From: Isoptericola jiangsuensis
GTDB lineage: Bacteria > Actinomycetota > Actinomycetes > Actinomycetales > Cellulomonadaceae
DNA: 64,000 nt
Reading direction: 5' to 3'
Assembly: GCF_002563715.1 (NCBI RefSeq)
Contig: NZ_PDJJ01000001.1
Coordinates: 248,001-312,000 of the forward strand
Shown here: positions 1 to 8,724 of the stretch, piece by piece
Position numbering within the stretch: position 1 is the stretch's first letter
How the letters are laid out: each line of letters starts with the position of its first letter
Program-made: the position numbers and the translations under genes
Notes under the pieces: generated by a model
Seen by the model: the letters and a program-made list of their open reading frames with translations, nothing else
The model's database searches: none
What the model was told of the DNA's origin: nothing

Positions 1-579
1 GCTGGTACCCCGCTCACCGGACACCCCTCGAGCCTGACGCCGCACGCCGGCGGCGCTCGGCAGGACGAGGACGACGGCGGCCACCAGTGCCGCGCCCAGC
101 AGCACCGACCCGGCGAGCATCGCCCCGCCGAACGTCGTCGTGACGGCCAGGACCAGGCTCAGGCCCAGCGCGCCGCCGAGCTGGTGGAACGTGTTGACGA
201 CACCCGAGGCCGCGCCGGCGTCCGCCGCGTCGACCCGGGCGATCCCGGACGCCGTCAGCGGCCCGAAAGCGAGCCCCTGCCCGGCGCCGATCAGCGCCAT
301 CGGCAGCGCCACCCCGACGGCGTACGACGTGCCGTCGTCGATCAGGCCCAGCCACGCCATGCCCGCCACCGCGAGCACGAGGCCCGCGACGAGCAGCACC
401 GGCCCGCTCGTGCGCCGCTGGAGGCGCGGCACGGCGAGCGCGACGACGAAGTTCACCGCCGTCATCGGGAAGTACGCCACCCCCGCCAGGAGCGCGGAGA
501 ACCCGCGCACGTCCTGCAGGTACTGGCTGGTGCGGGACGGCGCGGCCGAGGACGGGGCCGGGGTGCGGGTGGTGGTCAT
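1..579 (-). pseudogene. DHA2/EmrB-type MFS drug transporter, N-terminal half missing; runs off the window
   Basis: Reading from the ATG at 579, a 15-residue Thr/Pro/Ser-rich tail joins directly to SQYLQDVRGFSALLAG, the stretch that normally precedes TM9 of 14-TM DHA2 exporters. The later hallmarks follow: FPMTAVNF, a GAGQGLAFGPLTA glycine motif, GAASGVVNTFHQLGGALGLS. Roughly the first 270-300 residues of a normal family member (TM1-8 with motif A) are absent, and the 101 bp between this start and the divergent regulator cannot hold them. The frame is open to the window edge. A -10-like TGGGAT lies 6 nt before the ATG, so transcription may persist. I infer an in-frame deletion leaving an inactive exporter. 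A start in another frame was not found. Confidence 0.75.
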
Positions 580-680
580 GACGTCCATCCCACGACGGCC
601 GGTGCTCGCGGGGGAGTCCCGGACGTGCCCGGTACCGGCAGTACCTCCCGCGCGCGGGCGCCGGGACGTACCGTCGAGGC

Positions 681-1616
681 ATGGACCTGAAGGCCGAGAC
701 ACGAGAGTTCCTCGCCTCGCGCCGCGCCCGGATCACCCCGGACCGCGCGGGGCTTCCCGCCTACGGCGGCAACCGGCGCGTGCCGGGGCTGCGGCGCGAG
801 GAGGTCGCGATGCTCGCCGGCGTCAGCGTCGACTACTACACGCGCCTCGAACGCGGGAACCTCGGCGGCGTGTCCGAGTCCGTGCTGGAGGCGCTCGCGG
901 AGGCGCTCCAGCTCGACGAGGCCGAACGGCTCCACCTCGCCGACCTCGCGCGGGCCGCCAACGCGAGCGGCGCCGCACGGACGCGGGCGAAGCGTCGCAG
1001 GCCCGCCACCGTGCGGCCCGTCGTGCAGCGCATGGTCGACACCATGACGGGTGCCGCCGTCGCCGTCCGCAACGGCCGCCTCGACGTCCTCGCCACCAAC
1101 ACGCTCGGCCGCGCCCTGTACGCGCCCATGTACGACTCCCCGTCGTACGACCCCGCCGGGCCGCTCAACACCGCCCGCTTCCACTTCCTCGACGTCCCCG
1201 GCGCGCAACGCTTCTGGGGCGACCGGTGGGCGAAGGTGTCGCACGACGCCGTCGCCATCCTGCGCACCGAGGCCGGGCGCAACCCCTACGACTCGACGCT
1301 CACCGGGCTCGTCGGCGAGCTGTCCACCCGCAGCGAGGACTTCCGCCGCCTGTGGGCGTCGCACGACGTCCGCCTGCACCGCACCGGCACCAAGGTGTTC
1401 CACCACCCGGCCGTGGGCGACCTCGAGCTCGACTACGAGGCGCTCGAGCTGCCCGGCGACCCCGGGCTCCAGCTCAACGTGTACACCGCCGCGCCCGGCT
1501 CGCCGTCCGACGACGGGCTGCGGCTGCTGGCGACCTGGGCGGCGACGGCGCTCGCCGAGTCCGCCACGTCGTCGGGTCCGACCGCCGAGGGTGCGCCGAC
1601 CGCGCGGGCGGACTGA
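681..1616 (+). CDS. XRE-family regulator with MmyB-like ligand-binding domain
   Basis: 311 aa. Residues ~25-70 form the helix-turn-helix, with the GLRREEVAMLAGVSVDYYTRLERG signature of this actinobacterial group (split here: GLRREEVAMLAGVS then VDYYTRLERG). Residues ~115-290 match the MmyB-like sensor region (LATNTLGRALYAPM, NTARFHFLD, LRTEAGRNPYD, HHPAVGDLELDYEALELPGDPG split across the C-terminus). Such regulators usually sit divergent from an exporter or dehydrogenase that they control. Here the divergent partner is the truncated MFS gene. The -10 TACCGT (669-674) lies 6 nt before the ATG, so the mRNA is probably leaderless and autoregulation from the shared 101-bp spacer is plausible. Confidence 0.9.
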   Translation: MDLKAETREFLASRRARITPDRAGLPAYGGNRRVPGLRREEVAMLAGVSVDYYTRLERGNLGGVSESVLEALAEALQLDEAERLHLADLARAANASGAARTRAKRRRPATVRPVVQRMVDTMTGAAVAVRNGRLDVLATNTLGRALYAPMYDSPSYDPAGPLNTARFHFLDVPGAQRFWGDRWAKVSHDAVAILRTEAGRNPYDSTLTGLVGELSTRSEDFRRLWASHDVRLHRTGTKVFHHPAVGDLELDYEALELPGDPGLQLNVYTAAPGSPSDDGLRLLATWAATALAESATSSGPTAEGAPTARAD

Positions 1617-1647
1617 CCGGGCCGGTCGGCCGTGCGCCCGCACCCGC

Positions 1648-1704
1648 CGAGCGTCTCTGAACGTCCGCCGTCAGGGCCGTTTCGCTGACGTTCGGAGACG
1701 CTCG
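1648..1704. repeat. 57-bp palindromic element, copy 1
   Basis: Arms CGAGCGTCTCTGAACGTC (1648-1665) and its reverse complement with one G:T mismatch (1687-1704) flank a 21-nt loop. A second copy with the same arm length (18), loop length (21) and nearly the same arm sequence is at 15265-15321. Copy 1 covers the last codons and stop of the FAD oxidoreductase and the gap to the convergent XRE gene. It may act as a bidirectional terminator. Confidence 0.8.
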
Positions 1705-2861
1705 ACGCGCGCGGGGACGGGCGGCACGGGGACCGGCACGGGGTCGGGGAACGATCCGTCGCCGAACAGGATCTGCCGGGCCGCGGCGCGTCCCGGTGGC
1801 GTGCGCAGGGCGGCGACCCCGGCCTCGGCGACGGCCGGCGTGCGGACGAGGCTCAGTCCGCGCCGCATCGCGATCCGGCCGCGGAACTGCGTCCGCAACG
1901 CGGCGCCGTCGTAGTGGCGCAGCGGGTCGGGCCGGCCGGTGCGCAGGGCATCGTCGAGGACGTCGACGGCGTGCGCGGACTGGCGCAGGCACGGGTCGAG
2001 CCCCCCTGCGGTGAGCGGGGAGACGGCGCCGGCGGCGTCGCCGACGAGCAGGCCGTCGGGCGACGCGATGCGTCGCAGCAGCCCGCCGACGGGGATCGGT
2101 CCCGCGCGGTGCTCGACCTGGTCCGGGCGGGTGGTCCCGCGCAGTCCGGGGGCCGCCGCGGCGAACTGCCGCAGCGCGTGGTGCATGCCGTGCGGGAAGC
2201 GGCGCGCGTACCCGGCGACGCCCACGTGCGCGTGCTCGCCGTCGTCGAGCACCCACGCGAGGTACCCGGGTGCGAGCCGGGGGTCGACGACGCAGTGGAA
2301 CGCGGGCACGACGTCCCGGCGGGGCACGTCGAACACGTGCTCGGCGCCGACGAGGAGCTCCCGGTTGCGGTCGAGCCCGAGCTCGCGGGCGACGCCGGAC
2401 CGGGCCCCGTCGGCCCCGACGACGTACCGGGCGGCGATCTCGACCGCGCCGTCCGGGCCCTCCAGGAGGTGCCGCCCGGCGCTCCGGCCGACGTAGCGGG
2501 TGCCCAGCAGGATGCGCACGCCGGCGGCGGCGGCCTGCTCGGCACCGTCGCGGTAGAGGCCGCGCATGTCGCCCACGCGGTACTCGTCGCGGCGGCTGTC
2601 GAGCACGACGGGCCGGCGGTGGGACGGCGGGTACAGCACCATGCGGCGGACGGGAGGCCCGAGGAGCGCGGGCGGCAGGTCGAAGTCCTCCAGGGTGCGA
2701 CGCACGAAGATCCCGGTGGTGCGGACGGTGCCGGTGAGGTCGGGGCGGCGTTCGGCCAGGACGACGTCGTGGCCGCGGCGGGCGAGCCCAGTGGCGGTGT
2801 GCAGCCCGGCGAGGCCGGCGCCGACGACGAGGACGTCCGTGGACGGCGCGCGGCCGGTCAT
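1671..2861 (-). CDS. FAD-dependent oxidoreductase, geranylgeranyl-reductase/halogenase-like
   Basis: 396 aa. The N-terminal Rossmann motif VVGAGLAGLHTATGLARRG with acidic LAERR (residues ~11-38) and the second FAD signature GDAAGAVSPLTAGGLD (~275-290) place it in the FAD_binding_3 / geranylgeranyl-reductase-like superfamily. The substrate cannot be read from sequence. Its ATG overlaps the stop of the upstream HTH gene (ATGA), so it is translationally coupled to a DUF2975/HTH pair. The last ten or so codons lie inside a palindromic repeat element, so the C-terminal tail (VERLRTSAKRP) is probably repeat-derived and not conserved. Confidence 0.85.
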   Translation of the reverse strand: MTGRAPSTDVLVVGAGLAGLHTATGLARRGHDVVLAERRPDLTGTVRTTGIFVRRTLEDFDLPPALLGPPVRRMVLYPPSHRRPVVLDSRRDEYRVGDMRGLYRDGAEQAAAAGVRILLGTRYVGRSAGRHLLEGPDGAVEIAARYVVGADGARSGVARELGLDRNRELLVGAEHVFDVPRRDVVPAFHCVVDPRLAPGYLAWVLDDGEHAHVGVAGYARRFPHGMHHALRQFAAAAPGLRGTTRPDQVEHRAGPIPVGGLLRRIASPDGLLVGDAAGAVSPLTAGGLDPCLRQSAHAVDVLDDALRTGRPDPLRHYDGAALRTQFRGRIAMRRGLSLVRTPAVAEAGVAALRTPPGRAAARQILFGDGSFPDPVPVPVPPVPARVERLRTSAKRP

Positions 2862-3082
2862 CGGGGCTCCTCACCGTCGTCGTCGACCCACTCGAGCAGG
2901 TCGCCGGGCTGGCAGCGCAGGACCCGGCACATGGCCTCCAGCGTGGAGAACCGGACGGCCTTGGCGCGGCCGTTCTTGAGGACGGCGACGTTGGCGGGGG
3001 TGAGGCCGACGCGGTCGGCGAACTCGCCGACGCTCATCTTGCGGCGCGCGAGCTCGACGTCGAGGCGGACGACGATGGGCAT
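2858..3082 (-). CDS. Small Cro/C1-type HTH regulator (DUF2975 partner)
   Basis: 74 aa, almost entirely one helix-turn-helix: ARRKMSVGEFADRVGLTPAN, then NGRAKAVRFSTLEAMCRVL and CQPGDLLEW. This is the YozG/Cro-type regulator that habitually follows DUF2975 membrane proteins. The ATG at 3082 shares one base with the stop of the DUF2975 gene, and the stop overlaps the start of the oxidoreductase, so the three form one coupled operon. It probably controls its own operon. What the membrane partner senses is unknown. Confidence 0.88.
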   Translation of the reverse strand: MPIVVRLDVELARRKMSVGEFADRVGLTPANVAVLKNGRAKAVRFSTLEAMCRVLRCQPGDLLEWVDDDGEEPR

Positions 3083-3561
3083 CAGATCACCCCGTCGAGG
3101 TCGGTGCGCAGCGTCGTGGCCTGGACCAGCAGGGCACGCAGCACCACCATGAGCAGCCCGACGGCGGCGCCGACGAGGACGACGACGAGCAGCACCGCGG
3201 CGACGCCGGTGGGGCCGACGGCCGCGGCGACGAGCAGCGCGGCGACGAGGACCAGGAGCCAGGCCACCGCGACGGAACCGAGGATGACGTCGACCCAGCG
3301 CAGCGACCGGTCGCTGAAGATGCGGTCCTCGTGGACCATCGTCAGGAGCCGCCAGGCGCACACGACGACGACCTCGACGCAGGCGAGGACGACGACCGTC
3401 AGCGCGAGCAGCGGCCACCGGAGGGCGGCCAGCTCGGGGGTCTGGTCGGCCATGTGCGCGAACACCGCGGGCAGCACGGCGACCTGGGTGGCGAGCAGCG
3501 CGCCGAGGACGGCGGCGAGGACGACGCGGAGCGGGACGACGAGGCGTGAGGTCCGGGACAT
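3082..3561 (-). CDS. DUF2975 membrane protein
   Basis: 159 aa with four predicted membrane segments (about residues 9-35, 48-70, 92-115 and 120-145) and the conserved HEDRIFSDRSLRWVD loop between TM2 and TM3 typical of DUF2975. It is first in the operon, followed without a gap by a small HTH regulator and an FAD oxidoreductase. DUF2975-HTH pairs are widespread in Gram-positives. A membrane sensor/modulator of the HTH protein is a reasonable inference, not shown by sequence. Upstream (3580-3602) there is an imperfect dyad, CCTAT...ATAGG, with TTGACT on the minus strand that may belong to the promoter. Confidence 0.85.
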   Translation of the reverse strand: MSRTSRLVVPLRVVLAAVLGALLATQVAVLPAVFAHMADQTPELAALRWPLLALTVVVLACVEVVVVCAWRLLTMVHEDRIFSDRSLRWVDVILGSVAVAWLLVLVAALLVAAAVGPTGVAAVLLVVVLVGAAVGLLMVVLRALLVQATTLRTDLDGVI

Positions 3562-3682
3562 GGGGACGACCCTCGTGCCCGTGCCTATCGAAAGTCAATA
3601 GGTAGTGATCGTTGCCCGATATGTTCGCCGAGGCTTCACGAGTGCTCCGCGGGGTGCACGCAGGGCGCCCCGCCGCGGCCGT

Positions 3683-4378
3683 TCAGGAGGCCGAGGGATC
3701 CGGGATGTCGACGTCGCCGCCCCAGCTCAGGAACGTGTTGCTGGTCGTCACGCTGACGCCCGCGTAGCTGCTCGTCCCCCGCGCGAGGACACCGAGGTGG
3801 TCGGGGCGGAGCCACAGCTCGTAGTCGGTCACCGACACGTCGCCCAGCGGCAGCACCCCGCCCTCCGGCTCGAGCCGCCAGGCCACGTCCGCCACGGCGT
3901 CGTCGGCCGGGACCGGGGCCTCCTCGACGACCGTCCACGTGGGTGCGGCCGCGAACCCCTCCGCCAGCACGCGCGGGTCGGAGAACACCCGGACCAGGTC
4001 GACGACGCCGGTCGCCATCACCACCTGCGGGTCCGACGAGTCCGGGTCCGCCTGCACCCATCCGGTGCCCGGCATCCGCACCCAGCCCGTGTCGCCCTCG
4101 ACGACGACCTGCTGGTCGCCGTCGACGCTCATCGCGTAGTCGGGGTCCCAGCGGAAGCTGACCGTCGACGAAGTGCCGTCGTCGGAGTCGACCCGCTGCA
4201 CGCCGCTGCCGGCGAGCACCATCGCCGCGGCCACGCACTCCCCGACGGTCCGCCCGTCGATCTCCTCGCCCTCGCTCAGCAGGAATCCGTCGCACTCCGG
4301 CAGGGCCGCGGCCGGTCCGTCGGGGGCCTCCTCGGAGGGGGTGCCGGCTGGCGTGGGGGCCGCGTCGTGCCCGGTCAA
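3683..4378 (-). CDS. LprG/LppX-like protein without visible export signal; start uncertain
   Basis: About 231 aa if translated from the TTG at 4378. No ATG or GTG occurs before the conserved part (ECDGFLLSEGEEIDGRTVGECV onward, cut here). The body alternates short polar and hydrophobic beta strands (VSFRWDPDYAMSVDGD, WVRMPGTGWVQ, VAWRLEPEGGVLPL, YELWLRPDHLGVLARG), resembling LolA/LprG-fold lipoproteins of actinobacteria. Those normally begin with a signal peptide and lipobox. Here only 38 bp separate the start from the stop of VKOR, and the in-frame sequence there is not hydrophobic, although it contains LTGH where a lipobox would read LTGC. It may be 5'-truncated or a cytoplasmic relative. 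Confidence 0.55.
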   Translation of the reverse strand: MTGHDAAPTPAGTPSEEAPDGPAAALPECDGFLLSEGEEIDGRTVGECVAAAMVLAGSGVQRVDSDDGTSSTVSFRWDPDYAMSVDGDQQVVVEGDTGWVRMPGTGWVQADPDSSDPQVVMATGVVDLVRVFSDPRVLAEGFAAAPTWTVVEEAPVPADDAVADVAWRLEPEGGVLPLGDVSVTDYELWLRPDHLGVLARGTSSYAGVSVTTSNTFLSWGGDVDIPDPSAS

Positions 4379-4416
4379 GGGGCGTGAGGGACTTCTGAGG
4401 TCCGCCGCGAGGGTCG

Positions 4417-5040
4417 TCAGCCGATCAGGACGTACCCGTACCGCCAGACGATGGCGGCGGCGAGCAGCACGATCCACGTGATGGTGAGGTAGACGTCGGC
4501 GTCGATGCGCACCATGGAGACGGCCCACCGCTGCACGCGCCGCGGCAGGTAGAGGTTGTCCTCCATGACGTTCCAGTGCAGCAGCGTCATGAACACCACC
4601 GTGGTGGACACCGTGACGAGCAGGCACCACGGGCACAGCGCGTGGATGACGAAGTACGACTGGACGAACAGCCAGTACGCGAACAGCAGGCCGATCGTGT
4701 AGACGCCCTGCGCGGCCGCCATGAACCAGCGGGGGAACCTCACGCCGCCGAGGCTCGCCACGGCGATCGTGATGACCACGGGCTCGGCGATGAGCCCGAG
4801 GAAGGCGTTGGGGAAGCCCAGGACCTGCGCCTGCCAGGACAGGGCGACGTCGGCGCACGACAGGACGGCGTTGAGGTTGCAGGAGAGGTCGGCCTCGGGG
4901 TTCGCGGCGAGGACGACGGCATCGATCGACAGCACGAGGGACGCGGTGAGGCTGATGAGCGCCGAGGCGAGCATGCTGCCGAACACCCACCCGCGGGTGT
5001 GTCGTCGACCGGGCAGGTGCGTCACCTCGCGCGCGTCCAT
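4417..5040 (-). CDS. Vitamin K epoxide reductase family protein (VKOR)
   Basis: 207 aa integral membrane protein with about five hydrophobic segments. It carries the loop cysteines in CNLNAVLSC (residues ~50-58), a conserved serine a few residues on, and the active-site CPWC (~138-141). Bacterial VKOR reoxidises a DsbA-like thiol oxidase using quinone and so drives disulfide formation outside the membrane. A DsbA-like domain occurs in this window fused to NhaA (29948-31780), but the two are not adjacent. The -10 TAGGCT ends 7 nt before the ATG, so the gene is probably leaderless. It is divergent from the cation ATPase. Confidence 0.92.
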   Translation of the reverse strand: MDAREVTHLPGRRHTRGWVFGSMLASALISLTASLVLSIDAVVLAANPEADLSCNLNAVLSCADVALSWQAQVLGFPNAFLGLIAEPVVITIAVASLGGVRFPRWFMAAAQGVYTIGLLFAYWLFVQSYFVIHALCPWCLLVTVSTTVVFMTLLHWNVMEDNLYLPRRVQRWAVSMVRIDADVYLTITWIVLLAAAIVWRYGYVLIG

Positions 5041-5163
5041 GGCCTCGAGCCTAGGGGCACGTGTGGCCTCTTCACGACGCTTCGGGGTGTTGATGTCGTC
5101 ACACCGGCGCGGTGGCGGCGGGTTCGTCGCGCACGACCCGACCCCGAGGGGTCGAATGGACCC

Positions 5164-7908
5164 ATGTCCTCGACGTCCGACGCCACGACCGGGACCATCA
5201 CGGCGCCCTGGGCCCACGAGCCCGGCGCCGTGCTCGACGCCCTGACGACCTCCCGGGACGGGCTCGCCGCGGACGACGCCGCCGCGCGGCTGGCCGACGT
5301 CGGGCCCAACCGCCTCCCGCCGCCGCAGCGCGACCCGCTGTGGAAGCGGGTCCTCGTGCACTTCGACGACATCCTCATCTACATCCTGCTGGTCTCCGCC
5401 GTGCTCAAGGCGGCCCTGGGGGACTGGGTCGACTTCACCGTCATCCTCGCCGTCGCGGTGATCAACGCGGCGATCGGGTTCGTCCAGGAAGGGCGTGCGG
5501 AGAGCGCCCTCGACGGCATCCGCCGGATGCTCTCCACGCACGCCGAGGCGCGGCGGGACGGTGCGTGGGCGTCGGTCGACGCGGACGACGTCGTGCCGGG
5601 CGACGTGGTGCGGGTGCGGTCGGGCGACCGCGTGCCCGCGGACGTGCGGCTCCTGGACGCGACGAACCTGCGGGTGGAGGAGTCCGCCCTGACGGGCGAG
5701 TCCGTGCCGGCGTCGAAGTCGGCGGCGCCCGTCGCGGCCGACGCGGGCGTCGGGGACCGCACCAGCATGCTGTTCTCCGGGACGCTCGTCGCGGCCGGGC
5801 AGGGCGTCGGCGTCGTCACCGCCACCGGGCGGGCCACGGAGATCGGCCGCATCCAGACGATGATCTCCGAGGTCGAGAGCCTGGAGACGCCCCTGACGAA
5901 GCAGCTCGACCGGTTCGGCAAGGTGCTGGCCGTCCTCATCCTCGTCATGGCGGTCGTCATGGTGATCGTGGGCCGGGTCCTGCACGACTTCGACGTGCCC
6001 GAGCTGATCTCGGCGTCCATCGGGTTCGCGGTCGCCGCCGTGCCGGAGGGCCTGCCCGCCCTGGTCACCATCACCCTCGCCCTCGGCGTGCAGCAGATGG
6101 CGCGCCGCCGCGCCATCACCCGCAAGCTGCCCGCGGTGGAGACCCTCGGCTCGGTGACGACGATCTGCTCGGACAAGACGGGCACCCTGACGAAGAACGA
6201 GATGACGGCCCGCACCGTCCGCACCGCGCAGGGGACGTTCGGCGTCGACGGCATCGGCTACGCCCCCGTCGGGGAGGTCACCACCACCGGCGGGGCGCGC
6301 GCCGACCTCGCCGGGCACCCCGACCTCGCGGCGCTGGCCACCGTGATGATGCTCTGCAACGACGCCCGGCTCGTGCCGGACGCCGAGGACCCGGACGGCT
6401 GGCGGCTCGTCGGGGAACCCACCGAGGGTGCGCTGCGCACGCTCGGGACCAAGGCCGGTGTGGACCCGGCCGGGTGGACCCGGGCGGCCGTGGTGCCGTT
6501 CGAGTCGGCGAACAAGTTCATGGCGACGCTCGACCGCGACCCGTCGGGCGCCGGGTTCGTGCACCTCAAGGGTGCGCCGGACCGCGTGCTGGACCGCTGC
6601 GCCACCCAGACGACGCCCGACGGCGGATCCGCACCGCTGGACCGGGCGGCGTGGGAGGCGCACATCGACGAGCTCGGCGCGCAGGGCCTGCGGGTCCTCG
6701 CCGCGGCCCGCACCACCGCCCCCGCCGACGCCACGCGCCTGGACGCCGATGACGTGGACCGCGGCCTGGAGATGTGCGGGCTCGTCGGGATCGTGGACCC
6801 GCCACGCCCCGAGGCGGTGGACGCCATCGCCGAGTGCCGGCAGGCCGGGATCCGCGTCAAGATGATCACCGGCGACCACGCGGGCACCGCCGTCGCGATC
6901 GGCCGCGAGATGGGCATCGTCGACCACCCGGCCGACGGCGCGGACGCCCCGACCGTCCTCACCGGGCCCGAGCTGGAGGCGATGACCGGCGAGCAGCTCA
7001 AGGCCGTGGTCCGCGACGTCGACGTGTACGCGCGCACCAGCCCGGAGCACAAGATCCGCATCGTCTCCGCCCTGCAGTCGCACGGCGAGGTCGTCGCGAT
7101 GACGGGCGACGGCGTCAACGACGCCCCCGCCCTCACGCAGGCCGACGTCGGCGTCGCGATGGGCATCAAGGGCACGGAGGCCACCAAGGAGGCCGCCGAG
7201 GTCGTCCTCGCGGACGACAACTTCGCGACCATCGAGCGTGCCGTGGAGGAGGGGCGGCGGATCTACGACAACATCCGCAAGTCCGTGCTGTTCCTCCTGC
7301 CGACCAACGGCGCCCAGTCCCTCGTCATCCTCGTCGCGGTGCTGTTCGGCCTCGTGCTGCCCCTCGCGCCCGTGCAGGTGCTGTGGATCAACATGATCAC
7401 CGCCGTCACCCTGTCCCTCGGCCTCGCCTACGAGCGCGCCGAGCCCGGCGTCATGCGACGCGCCCCCCGCGACCCGGCCGCGAACATCCTGGACGCCGTG
7501 TTCCTGCGCCGCATCCTCGTGGTGTCGGTGCTCATCGGCGGCGCCACCATGGCCCTGTTCTACCTGGAGCGCGCGCAGGGCGCCCCGCTGGCGGAGGCCC
7601 AGACGACGGCCGTCACCATGCTCGCACTCGGCCAGCTCGCCTACCTGTTCAACTGCCGGTTCCTCGACCGGTCCAGCCTCACCGTGGACGTGCTGCGCGG
7701 GAACCGCGTCATCTGGATCTCCGCCGGCGCCCTCCTCGTCCTCCAGTGCGTGTTCGTCTACGTCCCCGTCATGCACGACTGGTTCGCCTCCGCCCCGATC
7801 GGCGCCGCCGAGTGGGGCAAGTGCCTCGCCCTGTCCGTCGTCGTCTTCCTCGCCGTCGAGGCCGTCAAGTGGCTGGGTCGGCGGCAGCACCGGACCACCG
7901 GGCACTGA
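5164..7908 (+). CDS. P2-type cation-transporting ATPase (CtpF/Pma1-like, probably Ca2+)
   Basis: 914 aa. An N-terminal cation-ATPase domain is followed by TM1-2, an actuator domain with LTGESVP (~residue 176), TM4 PEGLP, phosphorylation motif DKTGTLT with Asp337, the nucleotide-binding domain, the hinge TGDGVND (~647), and a C-terminal membrane block. TM4 PEGL with TM6 [12 protein letters not shown] resembles the CtpF/Pma1 branch, for which calcium transport is the usual proposal. Na+ or other cations are not excluded. Start: the ATG at 5164 is preceded by TCGAAT at 6 nt. It stands alone, divergent from VKOR. Confidence 0.9.
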   Translation: MSSTSDATTGTITAPWAHEPGAVLDALTTSRDGLAADDAAARLADVGPNRLPPPQRDPLWKRVLVHFDDILIYILLVSAVLKAALGDWVDFTVILAVAVINAAIGFVQEGRAESALDGIRRMLSTHAEARRDGAWASVDADDVVPGDVVRVRSGDRVPADVRLLDATNLRVEESALTGESVPASKSAAPVAADAGVGDRTSMLFSGTLVAAGQGVGVVTATGRATEIGRIQTMISEVESLETPLTKQLDRFGKVLAVLILVMAVVMVIVGRVLHDFDVPELISASIGFAVAAVPEGLPALVTITLALGVQQMARRRAITRKLPAVETLGSVTTICSDKTGTLTKNEMTARTVRTAQGTFGVDGIGYAPVGEVTTTGGARADLAGHPDLAALATVMMLCNDARLVPDAEDPDGWRLVGEPTEGALRTLGTKAGVDPAGWTRAAVVPFESANKFMATLDRDPSGAGFVHLKGAPDRVLDRCATQTTPDGGSAPLDRAAWEAHIDELGAQGLRVLAAARTTAPADATRLDADDVDRGLEMCGLVGIVDPPRPEAVDAIAECRQAGIRVKMITGDHAGTAVAIGREMGIVDHPADGADAPTVLTGPELEAMTGEQLKAVVRDVDVYARTSPEHKIRIVSALQSHGEVVAMTGDGVNDAPALTQADVGVAMGIKGTEATKEAAEVVLADDNFATIERAVEEGRRIYDNIRKSVLFLLPTNGAQSLVILVAVLFGLVLPLAPVQVLWINMITAVTLSLGLAYERAEPGVMRRAPRDPAANILDAVFLRRILVVSVLIGGATMALFYLERAQGAPLAEAQTTAVTMLALGQLAYLFNCRFLDRSSLTVDVLRGNRVIWISAGALLVLQCVFVYVPVMHDWFASAPIGAAEWGKCLALSVVVFLAVEAVKWLGRRQHRTTGH

Positions 7909-8016
7909 CCCCGGTCGCCCGGCGCACGTATCAGCCGGTCCGCGACGTCGCTCCCCACGTGCAGGGGCCGGTGCGCCCGGTGCGCTCCGGCCACGTCGGT
8001 CAGGGGGGTGACGGAC

Positions 8017-8724
8017 GTGCGACGACGACTTGCCGTGCTGGCCGCCGCGCTGCTGCTGGCCGTCTCCGCGGGGTGCGGTGTCGTGACCGCGCCACCGGGC
8101 GACGACGGCGAACGGTCGACGGACCAGAGCACGGCCTCGGAGAACGGCAACGGCAACGGGAACGGGAACGGCAACGGGACGCCGCGCATCGAGCTGGCCG
8201 GCCTGCCGATCGGCGGCGACGCGGAGCTCGTGGGGGACGTCTGGTGCGGGGAGGCGTTCCACGACCCGCCCCCGCCGGCGGGCGTCGCGGTGACGATCCG
8301 GGACGTCAGCGTGGACGGCGCGTCGGTCGTCGACGCCGACTGCCCGGGCTCGGCTCGGTGCGCCGGCGCCACCCTGGACACCGGCCGCACCGCCTGCACC
8401 GTCGCCGTCCGGCCCGACTCGCCCGACGCCACGTCGGTCACGGTCGAGTTCGACGCCTACGCCCGGTGCGACACGCAACAGCTCTGCGACCAGTACGCCG
8501 CCGACGTCGGGGGCCGGGCCTTCTGGACCCTGTTCGCGCCCTTCGGCTGGCCGATCGAGTCGCCGTCCACGGACACCGACACCGATACGGACACCGACAC
8601 CGACACGGACACCGACACCGACACCGACACGGACACCGACACCGACACCGACACGGACACCGACACCGACACGGACACCGACACCGGGGGCGACGGGTCG
8701 TCCGGCACGGGCGGCACGTCGTGA
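8017..8724 (+). CDS. Lipoprotein with Gly-Asn linker and (Thr-Asp)19 tail
   Basis: About 235 aa. It starts at the GTG at 8017, spaced about 8 nt from the AGGGGGGTGA ribosome-binding site. The in-frame GTG at 8008 would lie inside that site. Signal peptide LAVLAAALLLAVSAGC carries a lipobox cysteine. An (Asn-Gly)6 linker follows (8143-8178), then a ~120-residue domain with six cysteines (CGEAF, DADCPGSARC, ACTV, RCDTQQLCDQY) that are probably disulfide-bonded, then 39 alternating Thr/Asp codons and GGDGSSGTGGTS. The stop overlaps the next start by GTGA, so the membrane protein downstream is translationally coupled. I do not recognise the central domain. Confidence 0.75.
   Translation: MRRRLAVLAAALLLAVSAGCGVVTAPPGDDGERSTDQSTASENGNGNGNGNGNGTPRIELAGLPIGGDAELVGDVWCGEAFHDPPPPAGVAVTIRDVSVDGASVVDADCPGSARCAGATLDTGRTACTVAVRPDSPDATSVTVEFDAYARCDTQQLCDQYAADVGGRAFWTLFAPFGWPIESPSTDTDTDTDTDTDTDTDTDTDTDTDTDTDTDTDTDTDTDTGGDGSSGTGGTS
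8143..8178 (+). repeat. AAC-GGN repeat encoding (Asn-Gly)6
   Basis: Six tandem AAC-GGC/GGG units directly after the lipobox region of the lipoprotein. They encode a flexible linker between the lipid anchor and the folded domain. Third positions vary, so the repeat is kept at protein level as well as DNA level. Confidence 0.9.
8569..8685 (+). repeat. Hexanucleotide repeat encoding (Thr-Asp)19
   Basis: 39 consecutive codons alternate ACC/ACG and GAC/GAT near the C-terminus of the lipoprotein. Units ACGGAC and ACCGAC are mixed in a partly periodic order, which suggests slippage or unequal exchange. All changes are synonymous, so selection for an acidic, unstructured tail is likely. Length polymorphism between strains would be expected. 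Confidence 0.95.

Noticed and set aside
8569-8685. Regular short repeats as a possible CRISPR array
   Set aside because: Units are 6 bp, contiguous and in frame as Thr-Asp codons; there are no spacers.
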